Source of the DNA: Rhizobium anhuiense
Lineage (GTDB): Bacteria > Pseudomonadota > Alphaproteobacteria > Rhizobiales > Rhizobiaceae
Length of the DNA: 64,000 nt
Assembly (NCBI RefSeq): GCF_003985145.1
Contig: NZ_ML133521.1
Location: 930,001 to 994,000 of the forward strand
Direction of reading: 5' to 3'
How positions within the stretch are numbered: the stretch's first letter is position 1; every line of letters starts with the position of its first letter. The translations under genes and the position numbers were made by a program. Under the pieces are notes generated by a model. That model made no database searches, was not told the origin of the DNA, and saw only the letters and a list, made by a program, of their open reading frames with translations. Shown here one piece after another: positions 52,580 to 61,502 of this stretch.

Positions 52580-53776
52580 ATGTCCACTGATATGAGACCA
52601 TCAATCGGTCTTCGCCCTGTCATCAACGTATCCGGCACGATGACGAGCCTCGGCGCCTCGATCGTCGTGCCGGAAGCGATCGAGGCGATGGCATCGATCC
52701 TGCCGCACTTCGTCGAGATCAACGACCTGCAGCGCAAGGCAAGCGGCGTCATCGCCCGGCTGACCGGCGGCGAGGCGGGCTTCGTCACCGCTTCCTGCTC
52801 GGCCGGCATTTCGCTGGCTGTTGCCGGGGCAATCACCGGCAACAATCTGCTGGCGATCGAGAGGCTGCCGGATGTCGTACCGGAGAAGAACGAAGTGCTG
52901 GTGCAGATGGGCCATGTGGTCAGCTATGGCGCACCCGTCGACCAGGCGATCCGGCTGGCCGGCGGCAAGGTCGTGCTTGTCGGCCAGGCGACCTCGACAC
53001 ATCGTTTCCACATGGAAAACGCCATCACCGACAAGACCGCAGCCGCCGTCTACGTCGTCTCGCACCATGTCGTCGATTACGGACTTTTGAACCTGAAGGA
53101 ATTCGTCGAGATCGCCCATGCCAAGGGCGTGCCCGTCATCGTCGATGCGGCTTCGGAATATGATCTGAAGATTTTCCTGAAGCAGGGCGCCGATATCGCC
53201 CTTTACTCCGGCCACAAATTCCTCGGCGGTCCGACTACGGGCATCGTTGCCGGCAAGAAGGAGCTGGTGCGTCATGCCTTCCTGCAGAACATGGGCATCG
53301 GCCGCGGCATGAAGGTCGGCAAGGAGAGCATTTTCGGCGTCATGGCGGCACTCGAAGCCTGGGAGAACCGCGACCATGCCGGCATCCGGGAGCGCGAAAC
53401 CAGCTATCTCAACCTGTGGAAGCGCACGCTCGACGGCCGCCCTGGCCTCACCACGCTGATCGAACCCGACCCGACCAACAATCCGCTCGATCGGCTGCGC
53501 CTGATCATCGATCCCGAGCAGGCGCATATCACTGCCTGGGATCTGGCCGATGCGCTTGCCAAGGGCAGCCCGCCGATCATCGTGCGCGATCACGAAGTGG
53601 AGCACCGCTATTTCTACCTCGATCCGTGCAATCTGCATCCGGGCGAGGAGAAGATCGTCGCCGAGCGCCTGGCGCAGGAACTCGACAAGGCGCGCGCCTC
53701 CAACGAGATCATCGCAACGCCGATCGAAAACCGCAGCAAGCACCGCTTCGACGGGCTGCTGCGCTGGCCGGATTGA
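52580..53776 (+). CDS. SelA-like PLP-dependent enzyme (DgaE-related)
   Basis: A 398-residue fold-type I PLP enzyme of the SelA-like / DgaE group. The N-terminal [23 protein letters not shown] is characteristic. The PLP lysine is expected at K213 in [14 protein letters not shown], and [12 protein letters not shown] carries the Asp that contacts the PLP ring nitrogen. DgaE-type enzymes remove ammonia from amino-sugar-acid phosphates; other family members act on small amino acids. In this operon no aldolase follows, so the exact reaction is unknown. Related enzymes occur next to deacetylases like the 7277 gene in other bacteria, which fits the shared promoter. Confidence 0.82.
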   Translation: MSTDMRPSIGLRPVINVSGTMTSLGASIVVPEAIEAMASILPHFVEINDLQRKASGVIARLTGGEAGFVTASCSAGISLAVAGAITGNNLLAIERLPDVVPEKNEVLVQMGHVVSYGAPVDQAIRLAGGKVVLVGQATSTHRFHMENAITDKTAAAVYVVSHHVVDYGLLNLKEFVEIAHAKGVPVIVDAASEYDLKIFLKQGADIALYSGHKFLGGPTTGIVAGKKELVRHAFLQNMGIGRGMKVGKESIFGVMAALEAWENRDHAGIRERETSYLNLWKRTLDGRPGLTTLIEPDPTNNPLDRLRLIIDPEQAHITAWDLADALAKGSPPIIVRDHEVEHRYFYLDPCNLHPGEEKIVAERLAQELDKARASNEIIATPIENRSKHRFDGLLRWPD

Positions 53777-53793
53777 ACCGTAGAGGAGCAGAC

Positions 53794-55629
53794 ATGGCCA
53801 ACGTCCAAGCGCAACCGATCCAGACGACGACCGACGTTCTTGCCGTCGACAGGCTGACGACGTCCTTTCTGGTGGATGGCGTCTGGAAACCGGTCGTGCG
53901 CGACGTCTCCTTCACCGTGGCGCCGGGTGAGACGGTGGCGATCGTCGGCGAATCCGGCTCGGGCAAGAGCGTCACCTCGCTCTCGATCATGCGGCTGCTG
54001 CAGGCGGAGACGAGCCGCGTCGAGGGCCGGGTCATGCTCGGCGGACGTGACCTGCTGGCATTGCCGGAAAATGCCATGCGGCAGGTGCGCGGCAATGAGG
54101 TGGCGATGATCTTCCAGGAGCCGATGACATCGCTCAATCCGCTTTTCACCATCGGCGATCAGATTTCCGAGGCGCTGCTCTGCCATTCCGATATGAGCAA
54201 GGCGGACGCCAAAGCCGAGACCATCCGGCTGCTGGAAAAGGTCCGCATTCCCTCGGCCGCCTCGCGCTTCGGCGAATATCCGCATCGTTTCTCCGGCGGC
54301 ATGCGCCAGCGGGTGATGATCGCCATGGCGCTCGCCAGCCGGCCGAAACTGTTGATCGCCGACGAGCCGACGACGGCGCTCGACGTGACGATCCAGGGCC
54401 AGATCCTCGATCTCATCAAGATGCTGCAGGACGAGGAGGGGACCTCGGTTCTGTTCATCACCCATGACATGGGCGTCGTCGCCGAGATCGCCGACAGGAC
54501 GGTGGTGATGTATCGCGGCGAGCAAGTCGAAAGCGGCGCCACCGCCGATATCTTCCACCGCGGCAAACACCCCTATACCCGGGCGCTGCTATCCGCCGTG
54601 CCGGTGCTTGGCTCGATGCAAGGCAGGCAAAGGCCCCTGCGCTTTCCGGTGGTCAACACGGCAACGGGAGAATCGGACGTTCCCGCCGAGGCCGCCGATA
54701 CCGTCGCTGCAATGCCGGTCCTTGAGGTGAAGAACCTCACCAAGCGCTTCGACATTCATACCGGCCTGTTCGGCCGGTTGACCAGCCGGGTGCACGCGGT
54801 CGAAAACGTCTCCTTCGATCTTCATGCCGGCGAGACGCTGTCGCTCGTCGGCGAATCCGGCTGCGGCAAATCGACGACCGGCCGCGCCATCATGCGTCTC
54901 ATCGAACCGCAGGCCGGTTCCGTTCTCGTCGAGGGCAGGGAGGTGCTCGGCCTCGACAAAAAGGATCTGCGCGAGATGCGCAAATCCGTGCAGATGATCT
55001 TCCAGGATCCCTTTGCCAGCCTCAATCCGCGCATGACAGTCGGTGCTGCGATCGCCGAACCCTACCTCGAACATAAGATGGGCAATGCGAAACAGGCAAA
55101 GGACGTCGTCGCTGATCTGCTGATGAAGGTCGGTCTGTCGGCGGATATGGCCGCGCGTTATCCGCATGAGTTTTCCGGCGGCCAACGCCAGCGCATCTGC
55201 ATCGCCCGCGCGCTCGCCTTGCGGCCGAAGGTCATCGTCGCCGACGAAAGCGTCTCGGCGCTCGACGTCTCGATCAAGGCGCAGGTCATCAACCTGATGC
55301 TCGATTTGCAGCAGAGCCTGAACCTCGCCTTCCTGTTCATCTCGCACGACATGGCGGTCGTCGAACGCGTCAGCCACCGGGTGGCGGTGATGTATCTCGG
55401 CGAGATCGTCGAGATCGGCCCACGGGCCGCGGTCTTTGAAAATCCGCAGCATCCATATACGAAAAAGCTCATTGCGGCGGTGCCCGTGCCCGATCCCGAC
55501 CGCCGCCATGAAAAGCGGATGGTGGCGAATGACGAGATCAAGAGCCCGATGCGCCCGGTCGACTATCAGCCGGCGAACGCCTCCTATCGCGAGGTCGGAC
55601 CGGGACATCTGGTGATGGCCGATCGGTAG
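53794..55629 (+). CDS. Fused dual ABC ATPase (OppD-OppF type, GsiA-like)
   Basis: A 611-residue protein with two complete ATPase domains in one chain. The first Walker A is GESGSGKS (52-59), followed by [19 protein letters not shown] and [14 protein letters not shown]. The second Walker A is GESGCGKS (353-360), followed by [19 protein letters not shown] and [14 protein letters not shown]. The layout equals GsiA-type transporters, and it powers the two permeases at 50.1-51.9 kb. GAGGAG precedes ATG 53794; a longer frame from 53416 overlaps the SelA-like gene and is not used. It is the last gene of the operon. Confidence 0.92.
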   Translation: MANVQAQPIQTTTDVLAVDRLTTSFLVDGVWKPVVRDVSFTVAPGETVAIVGESGSGKSVTSLSIMRLLQAETSRVEGRVMLGGRDLLALPENAMRQVRGNEVAMIFQEPMTSLNPLFTIGDQISEALLCHSDMSKADAKAETIRLLEKVRIPSAASRFGEYPHRFSGGMRQRVMIAMALASRPKLLIADEPTTALDVTIQGQILDLIKMLQDEEGTSVLFITHDMGVVAEIADRTVVMYRGEQVESGATADIFHRGKHPYTRALLSAVPVLGSMQGRQRPLRFPVVNTATGESDVPAEAADTVAAMPVLEVKNLTKRFDIHTGLFGRLTSRVHAVENVSFDLHAGETLSLVGESGCGKSTTGRAIMRLIEPQAGSVLVEGREVLGLDKKDLREMRKSVQMIFQDPFASLNPRMTVGAAIAEPYLEHKMGNAKQAKDVVADLLMKVGLSADMAARYPHEFSGGQRQRICIARALALRPKVIVADESVSALDVSIKAQVINLMLDLQQSLNLAFLFISHDMAVVERVSHRVAVMYLGEIVEIGPRAAVFENPQHPYTKKLIAAVPVPDPDRRHEKRMVANDEIKSPMRPVDYQPANASYREVGPGHLVMADR

Positions 55630-55753
55630 GTTATAGCACCCGCGCTTTTCGAGCCCCGAGCTCGGAGGGCGCCGCTCGACCCATTGGGAGTTGCCTAACG
55701 CGGCAACGGCGCATAAAGCAGATGCACAATCAAAAGCCGCGAAGCCTGGACCG

Positions 55754-56572
55754 ATGAACAGAGATTATTATTCCAAACTCGGCGGACTGCCGCCGCAAAC
55801 CGAGCTGCTTTCCAGCAAGGCCGTCTTCACCACAGCCTATGCAGTCATTCCGCGCAGCGTCATGACCGACATCGTCACCAGCGTCCTTCCCCATTGGACG
55901 GGGACGCGGGCATGGGTTCTCTCCCGGCCGCTCTCCGGCTTCTCCGAGACCTTTTCGCAATATGTGATGGAGGTCCAGCCGGGCGGCGGAAGCGATCGGC
56001 CGGAGCCCGACAAGCGGGCCGAAGCGGTTCTGTTCGTCGTCGAGGGCGACATCACGGTGGAACTCGACGGCGTCAGCCATGCACTTCGCAGCGGCTCGTT
56101 CGCCTATCTTCCGGCAGGTTCAGTCTGGCGCCTGAAAAACGACGGTTCGACCGCGGCAAAATTCCACTGGATTCGAAAGGCCTTTCAGGCGGTCGACGGG
56201 CTGGAACCGCCGCCGGCGATCTTCACGCATGAGGACGAGCACGCCATCTCGGCAATGCCCGACACCGATGGCCGCTGGGGGACGACCCGGTTCATCGATC
56301 CGGCCGATGTCCGCTACGACATGCACGTGAATATCGTGACGTTGGAGCCGGGTGCCGTGATCCCCTTCATGGAAACCCATGTCATGGAGCATGGTCTCTA
56401 TGTGCTGGAAGGCAAGGCGGTCTATCGCTTGAACCAGGATTGGGTCGAGGTCGAGGCCGGCGACTTCATGTGGTTGCGCTCCTTCTGCCCGCAGGCATGT
56501 TACGCCGGTGGGCCCGGCCGGTTCCGCTACCTGCTCTACAAGGACGTCAACCGTCATATGACGCTCTGGTAG
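55754..56572 (+). CDS. (S)-ureidoglycine aminohydrolase-like bicupin
   Basis: A 272-residue protein with two cupin barrels. The N-terminal LSSKAVFTTAYAVIPRSVMTDIVTSVLPHWTGTRAWVLSRP and the manganese cupin motif in the second half (VTLEPGAVIPFMETHVMEHGLYVLEGKAVYRLNQDWVEVEAGDFMWLRSFCPQACYAGG) match the ureidoglycine aminohydrolase family of the ureide/allantoin pathway, which converts ureidoglycine to ureidoglycolate plus ammonia. ATG 55754 is preferred over TTG 55691. No other purine or allantoin genes are adjacent, so it is an orphan here; it lies 124 bp after the ABC operon. Confidence 0.85.
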   Translation: MNRDYYSKLGGLPPQTELLSSKAVFTTAYAVIPRSVMTDIVTSVLPHWTGTRAWVLSRPLSGFSETFSQYVMEVQPGGGSDRPEPDKRAEAVLFVVEGDITVELDGVSHALRSGSFAYLPAGSVWRLKNDGSTAAKFHWIRKAFQAVDGLEPPPAIFTHEDEHAISAMPDTDGRWGTTRFIDPADVRYDMHVNIVTLEPGAVIPFMETHVMEHGLYVLEGKAVYRLNQDWVEVEAGDFMWLRSFCPQACYAGGPGRFRYLLYKDVNRHMTLW

Positions 56573-56591
56573 GATCTGTCGCGGAGGGACG

Positions 56592-57125
56592 ATGAGGCTC
56601 GAAAGCGAACGACTGATCTTGAGACCCTGGCGGCAGGAGGATCGCAAACCCTTTGCTGCGATCAACGCCGAACCCGACGTCGTCCGATATCTCAATCCTC
56701 TGACAGATGAACAGTCGGATGCGATGCTCGACCGCATCGACCGTCACTTCGAGGATCATGGCTGGGGGTTCTGGGCGCTGGAGGAGAAGGCAGGCGGCGC
56801 ATTGATCGGCCTCTGCGGCCTCAACAATGTTTCGCCGGCTTTGCCGTTTGCCCCGGCAGTCGAAATCGGCTGGCGGCTTTCAGCGTCGCGGCACGGCGCC
56901 GGATACGCGCGCGAGGCCGCGGAACGGTCTCTGGATTTTGCCTTCAACGATCTGAAACTTGACCGCATCGTCAGCTTCACGGTGCCCGCAAACAGCAGTT
57001 CCTGGGGTTTGATGAGGCGATTGGGAATGAACCGGATCGGTGACTTCGATCATCCCAATTTGGCCGAAGGGCATCCGTTGCGCCCTCACGTGCTCTACGA
57101 ACTGCGATCACCAAACGGTATTTGA
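56592..57125 (+). CDS. GNAT-family acetyltransferase (RimJ/RimL type)
   Basis: A 177-residue GNAT protein opening with the RimJ-type MRLESERLILRPWRQEDRKPFAAIN. A central EIGWRLSASRHGAGYAREAAERSLDFAFNDLKLDRIVSFT holds the acetyl-CoA-binding motif and the helix after it, followed by NSSSWGLMRRLGMNR. Its acceptor is unknown. GGAGGG precedes ATG 56592, 20 bp after the bicupin gene, so they may be cotranscribed. Confidence 0.85.
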   Translation: MRLESERLILRPWRQEDRKPFAAINAEPDVVRYLNPLTDEQSDAMLDRIDRHFEDHGWGFWALEEKAGGALIGLCGLNNVSPALPFAPAVEIGWRLSASRHGAGYAREAAERSLDFAFNDLKLDRIVSFTVPANSSSWGLMRRLGMNRIGDFDHPNLAEGHPLRPHVLYELRSPNGI

Positions 57126-57227
57126 AAGCGGATATCAGGGCTCGTGCCGGCACGACGGCGCGGCAACCATGGAGCACGATAATTCATGATCAATTCATGG
57201 CTGTAACGATATATTGCAAAGCATAGC

Positions 57228-58142
57228 TCAGAGTCCGAAATCGATCTTCGAAAGCTCCTTCAGGAACAACGTCTCGGGCACCGAGAGCCCGATTTGCGGA
57301 TTGGTGACGACATAGGCCGATGCGCAGGGCTCGTCCCGATAGGGCGGCAGGCGCCACAACTTTCCCTGGTCGACATACGGTTCGGCGAGATGCAGCGGCA
57401 GGAAGCCTATTCCGAGGCCGCATTCGATCATCCGCCGTATCTCGCTGACATAGCTCGACTGACCCCGTACCCGTTGACCGATCGAGGCGCTGGCGCGGTA
57501 GGCGGTGACATCGCCCATGTGCGTGCCGCCGAGCACATCTGCGGTGAAGCCGATAAATGGTTCGGCACGCAGTTGTGCGACGGTCAGGTCCCTGCGGCCA
57601 GCCAGCCGGTGGATTGCGCCGCAAAACAGGCCGAACCTCTCTCGCATCAACTCGCGGGAAGCCAGGAAATCCGGAATCACCCCGTCCGAGATACCGAAGG
57701 TACAATGGCCGAGTTCTACGGCACGGATGATGGCCGCCGTGGTGCTCACTGTGATTTCCAGATCCACGCCTGGATACCGTGCGAAGAAAGACGTCAGCGC
57801 ACGATCCAAGGTCTCGTTCACCACTTGGTCGATCATGGCGATCTTCAACCTGCCGGACAACGCCGCCGGCGCCGCTTCGAAACCGACCGGCAAGCGGGAA
57901 ATCGTAGCGAAAATCGATCGGACCTGTTCGAGCAGCATTTCGCCCGCGGGCGTTGGTATCAGGCCGGTACGACTGCGTTCCAGAAGCTTAGTGCCGGCCG
58001 TTTCCTCAAGCCGCTTGATCCCCTGGCTGATCGCCGGCTGGGTGCGGTGCATCACGTCGGCGGCCCGCGTCATGCTCCGTTCCTGCGCCACGATCATGAA
58101 AGTGTGCAGCAGGTTCCAGTCAAGTTGCCGGACGAAGTCGAC
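57228..58142 (-). CDS. LysR-family transcriptional regulator
   Basis: A 304-residue LysR protein. The helix-turn-helix (LDWNLLHTFMIVAQERSMTRAADVMHRTQPAISQGIKRLEETAG) occupies about residues 8-51; the rest is the effector-binding domain. ATG 58142 follows GGAG at 9 bp; ATG 58160 lacks a ribosome-binding site. It is divergent from the amino-acid transporter operon starting at 58271 and probably activates it; the 22-bp inverted repeat at 58170-58191 is the likely binding site. This matches the arrangement of opine and arginine LysR regulators such as OccR/NocR. Confidence 0.85.
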   Translation of the reverse strand, partial: VDFVRQLDWNLLHTFMIVAQERSMTRAADVMHRTQPAISQGIKRLEETAGTKLLERSRTGLIPTPAGEMLLEQVRSIFATISRLPVGFEAAPAALSGRLKIAMIDQVVNETLDRALTSFFARYPGVDLEITVSTTAAIIRAVELGHCTFGISDGVIPDFLASRELMRERFGLFCGAIHRLAGRRDLTVAQLRAEPFIGFTADVLGGTHMGDVTAYRASASIGQRVRGQSSYVSEIRRMIECGLGIGFLPLHLAEPYVDQGKLWRLPPYRDEPCASAYVVTNPQIGLSVPETLFLKELSKIDFGL

Positions 58143-58169
58143 CATCTGGCATGTCTCCATAAGCGAAAT

Positions 58170-58191
58170 TTATTTCTAGAAGAAGAAATAA
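58170..58191. promoter_or_regulatory. LysR-type inverted repeat before the amino-acid transporter operon
   Basis: TTATTTCT, 6 bp, AGAAATAA: a perfect 8+8 inverted repeat containing T-N11-A, the classic LysR box. It lies between the divergent LysR gene and the operon, 80 bp before the first operon start codon. Confidence 0.7.
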
Positions 58192-58270
58192 GAATTTTCA
58201 ATATTCACCATCTTCCGGAATCCTGAACCGCCCTCGGAGCAAAGCCCGCACCCATCAACAGGAGACCGCC

Positions 58271-59059
58271 ATGCGATATCTTAGAATCCTCGCCCTGATT
58301 GCCGCTGCCGCCGCGACCAATGCGGCGGCGGAAGACGGTGTCGTCCGAATGGGAACTGAGGGCTATTACCCACCGTTCGAGTATTTTGACAGCGCCGGCA
58401 ATCTGAACGGCTTCGATATCGACATCGGCAACGCGCTGTGCGAGGCGATGAAGGTGAAGTGCGAATGGGTGTCCACCGATTGGGATGGGATCATCCCGGC
58501 GCTGAATGCCAAGAAATTCGACGCCATCCTCTCCTCGATGGCGATCACCACTGAACGCGCGAAGGTAATCAGTTTCACTGCTCCCTACTATTTCAACCCC
58601 GACCGCTTCGTCGCCTCCAAGGATTCGGGACTGAAGAACGCGCTGCCAGCCGATTTGAAAGGGCTGGTGGTCGGCACCCAATCAGGCACGACCGAGGTCG
58701 CGATCCTCAAGCAATATTTCCCCGAAGCAGAGGTGAAGCTTTATCCCAAGCTCGATGACGCTCTGCTCGACCTCGACAATCAAAGGCTTGATCTGGTCCT
58801 GGCCAGCCAGTTCGTGCTGGCGGATTGGCTCGCCAAGGACAGCGGCGCCTGCTGTGATTTCGTCGGAGAGGCCTTCGGCGATGACGGCATGAAGGGCACC
58901 GGGATTGCCGTCCGCAAGGACGATGAGGCGCTGCTGAAGCGGCTGAACGACGCGCTGGCCGAGATCCAGGCCAACGGCACCTATGGCAAGATTCGCGCGC
59001 GCTACTTCAAATTCGACATCATGACACAACCGAAGCTCGCCGGCGAAATCTTCAGGTAG
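58271..59059 (+). CDS. Amino-acid ABC transporter substrate-binding protein (family 3)
   Basis: A 262-residue periplasmic protein with a signal peptide (MRYLRILALIAAAAATNAAA). The SBP family 3 fold shows GTEGYYPPFEYFDSAGNLNGFDIDIGNALCEAMKVKCEW, then MAITTERAKVISFTAPYY and GTQSGTTEVAILKQYFPEA. It resembles lysine/arginine/ornithine- and opine-binding proteins (ArtJ/HisJ/OccT). AGGAG precedes the start, and it heads a packed operon whose later genes suggest a guanidino or opine-like substrate. Confidence 0.9.
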   Translation: MRYLRILALIAAAAATNAAAEDGVVRMGTEGYYPPFEYFDSAGNLNGFDIDIGNALCEAMKVKCEWVSTDWDGIIPALNAKKFDAILSSMAITTERAKVISFTAPYYFNPDRFVASKDSGLKNALPADLKGLVVGTQSGTTEVAILKQYFPEAEVKLYPKLDDALLDLDNQRLDLVLASQFVLADWLAKDSGACCDFVGEAFGDDGMKGTGIAVRKDDEALLKRLNDALAEIQANGTYGKIRARYFKFDIMTQPKLAGEIFR

Positions 59060-59130
59060 TCCGCAACCAGGTTGGACGCCACACAGTCAGCGTCCAGCCA
59101 GCCCGCCAAGCAATCGGAAGATAATTCGCG

Positions 59131-59841
59131 ATGGAGTTCATCTCACTGCTGTTATTCAGCGACGAGGGCTGGGGAGACGAGTTGCTGCGAGGCCTGAGTG
59201 TAACACTCGCACTCGCCTTCGCCACCGCTCCGCTGGCCCTGGTCCTATCCTTCCTGCTGGCTTGGGGCAAAAACGCCCGCAGCCCGATAGCCCGCTGGTT
59301 GGCGTTCGCCAGCACGACAGTCTTTCGCAGTCTGCCCGAGCTGTTGACCCTCGTCATCATCTACTACCAGCTCCAAGTGCTCATTGACTGGGTGGTGCAT
59401 CTCGCTTTCCCGAACGCCAGCATTTCACTCAATGCCTTTGCGGCTGGCGTGGTGGCGCTGACGCTCGTTTTCAGCGCACTCGGCAGCGAAGTCGTCCGTG
59501 CCGCCTATCAGGCGGTCGGCAGGGGACAGGCAGAGGCGGCGGCATCGCTGGGCCTGCACCGGAGACAGGCCTTCTTCCTGGTCGTCCTCCCCCAGATGTG
59601 GCGGCATTGCATTCCCGCTTTCGGCAATCTGTGGCTGATCCTTCTGAAGGATACGTCGCTGGTTTCGATCATAGCGGTGAACGACCTCGTCCGTTACACC
59701 AATATGGCGATCTCGACGACCAAGAAGCCGTTCTTCTTCTATACCGTGCTCGCCCTGATCTACGTCGCGCTTGCTTTGCTCTCGGGCATCGGTCAGGCGC
59801 TGTTGGAACGACGCACGGCTCCTCGCGGTAGGGGGCGTTAG
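59131..59841 (+). CDS. Amino-acid ABC transporter permease (HisQ/OccQ-like)
   Basis: A 236-residue permease of the polar amino-acid type with about five transmembrane helices. The family coupling motif is AEAAASLGLHRRQAFFLVVLPQMWRHCIPAFGNLWLILLKDTSLVS. It follows the binding-protein gene by 71 bp and the second permease gene begins 3 bp after it. With the OccM-like partner it forms a heterodimeric channel. Confidence 0.9.
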   Translation: MEFISLLLFSDEGWGDELLRGLSVTLALAFATAPLALVLSFLLAWGKNARSPIARWLAFASTTVFRSLPELLTLVIIYYQLQVLIDWVVHLAFPNASISLNAFAAGVVALTLVFSALGSEVVRAAYQAVGRGQAEAAASLGLHRRQAFFLVVLPQMWRHCIPAFGNLWLILLKDTSLVSIIAVNDLVRYTNMAISTTKKPFFFYTVLALIYVALALLSGIGQALLERRTAPRGRGR

Positions 59842-59844
59842 AAG

Positions 59845-60534
59845 ATGCTGACGCTTCTCACCGACAATCTCGCCCTATGGGCGCAAGGGCTTCAGAATAC
59901 GGTTACGCTTACATTGCTGAGCGCGCTCATGGGCTTCAGCTTGGCGCTGCCACTCGCACTGGCCCGGCTCAGTCGCAACCGGACAATCTCCGGCATGGCC
60001 TATGGATATATCTACCTCATGCGCGGCACGCCGCTGCTGGTTCAGGTTTTTCTGATCTATTATGGCCTTGGCTCCTTCAGCCGCGAACTGCGGGATATTG
60101 GCCTTTGGTGGTTCTTTCGCGATGCGTTCTATTGCGGCCTCCTCGCCTTCGCGCTCAATTCCGCGGCCTATCAGGCGGAAATTTTGCGCGGCGGTATCCA
60201 GGCCGTGCCGCGAGGGACGATCGAGGCAGGGCGGGTGCTCGGCCTTTCGACCGTGCAGATTTTCCGCAAGATCGTGCTGCCGATCGCCACGGCACGGATG
60301 CTGCCGACCATCGGCAATGAACTGGTGCTGCTGCTCAAGGCCTCGGCCATCGTCAGCGTGATCACCGTGCCCGATATCATGGGCCAGGCGCGATCCCTTT
60401 ACGCCCAGAGCTTCGACCTCACCGTCTTCTACGTGGCGGCGCTTAACTATCTGGCCGTCGTCCTCCTGATCGAAGCGCTCTGGCGCCGCCTCGAGGGTCG
60501 CAACCGATGGCTACATTTCGCAGGAACAGTTTGA
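59845..60534 (+). CDS. Amino-acid ABC transporter permease (HisM/OccM-like)
   Basis: A 229-residue permease with the early LWAQGLQNTVTLTLLSALMGFSLALPLALARLS helix, MRGTPLLVQVFLIYYGLG, and the coupling loop EAGRVLGLSTVQIFRKIVLPIATARMLPTIGNELVLLLKASAIVSVIT. Only 1 bp separates it from the agmatinase-type gene. The partner ATPase (HisP/OccP type) is not in the visible part of this operon. Confidence 0.9.
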   Translation: MLTLLTDNLALWAQGLQNTVTLTLLSALMGFSLALPLALARLSRNRTISGMAYGYIYLMRGTPLLVQVFLIYYGLGSFSRELRDIGLWWFFRDAFYCGLLAFALNSAAYQAEILRGGIQAVPRGTIEAGRVLGLSTVQIFRKIVLPIATARMLPTIGNELVLLLKASAIVSVITVPDIMGQARSLYAQSFDLTVFYVAALNYLAVVLLIEALWRRLEGRNRWLHFAGTV

Positions 60535-60535
60535 A

Positions 60536-61501
60536 ATGAAAATACAATCCAATCAGAGCATCTTCGGCCATGAAGGTGTGTTCCAGACCGCGCCCGGTCC
60601 GGACGGGACCTATGTGGAAATGCCTTATTCCGGCATCCGCACCTTCCTTCGGCGCCGTCCCAGCCTGGATTTCACCGGCGTCGATCTTGTCGTCTATGGC
60701 ATTCCCTTCGATCTGGCGACCTCCGGCCGCTCGGGTGCACGCTTCGGCCCGTCCGCGCTACGCGAAGCCTCGACCCAGTTGGCCTGGGGCGAGGTCTGGC
60801 CCTGGGGTTTCGACCCCTTCGACCGGCTCTCGGTGGTGGACGCTGGCGACGTGCCGTTCCGGCGCGGGCAGCCACAAAAGATGCTGGAAAACGCGGTGGA
60901 ATTCGCCCGCCGGATCGTCGAGGAGGGGGCCGGAACGGTCATGCTGGGCGGCGATCACAGCACCACTTTCACCGCCTTGAAGGCCCATGCCGAGCGGCAC
61001 GGGAAGCTCGCCTATGTCCAGTTCGACGCCCACCGTGACACGCAGGCGAGCAAGGAATTCGACCATGGCACATTCGTGCATCATGCAATGTGCGATGGAT
61101 TGATCGACCCCGCTCACGCAATCCAAATCGGTATCCGCACCCATTACGACCATACCGACTCGATCACCGTGCTCTACCGTGACTGGCTGCACGAACATGG
61201 TTGGCAGGGTGCCCTTGCTCGCCTGCGCGAAGTGGTGGGTGACAGGCCCACCTATCTGAGCATCGACATCGACTGCCTCGATCCTGCCTTTGCTCCCGGC
61301 ACAGGCACCCCGGTCGTCGACGGACTGGCGCCGCACGAGATCCTTTCGATCCTGCGCCGGACGACGGATGTCAATTTCGTCGGCATGGACCTCGTCGAGG
61401 TGGCGCCACCCTATGATCCGACCGGCGTGACAGCGCTCCTGGGCGCCTCGCTGATCCTGGAATATATCTGCGCCCGCGCGGCAGGCCGGCAAGGAGTATA
61501 A
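60536..61501 (+). CDS. Agmatinase/arginase-family ureohydrolase
   Basis: A 321-residue ureohydrolase with the three manganese motifs of the family: GGDHS (in VMLGGDHSTTFTALKAH), DAHRDTQ (QFDAHRDTQASKEFDHG), and SIDIDCLDPAFAPGTG, plus the HHAM His pair. It would hydrolyse a guanidino compound such as agmatine, arginine or a guanidino acid, releasing urea. The gene is packed between the transporter and an MlrC-like gene, so it probably acts on the imported substrate. Confidence 0.9.
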   Translation: MKIQSNQSIFGHEGVFQTAPGPDGTYVEMPYSGIRTFLRRRPSLDFTGVDLVVYGIPFDLATSGRSGARFGPSALREASTQLAWGEVWPWGFDPFDRLSVVDAGDVPFRRGQPQKMLENAVEFARRIVEEGAGTVMLGGDHSTTFTALKAHAERHGKLAYVQFDAHRDTQASKEFDHGTFVHHAMCDGLIDPAHAIQIGIRTHYDHTDSITVLYRDWLHEHGWQGALARLREVVGDRPTYLSIDIDCLDPAFAPGTGTPVVDGLAPHEILSILRRTTDVNFVGMDLVEVAPPYDPTGVTALLGASLILEYICARAAGRQGV

Positions 61502-61502
61502 G

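Noticed and set aside
53416..55629. Long N-terminal extension of the fused ATPase into the SelA-like gene
   Set aside because: GAGGAG plus ATG at 53794 gives the normal ATPase N-terminus. The extension overlaps a gene with clear PLP-enzyme motifs.
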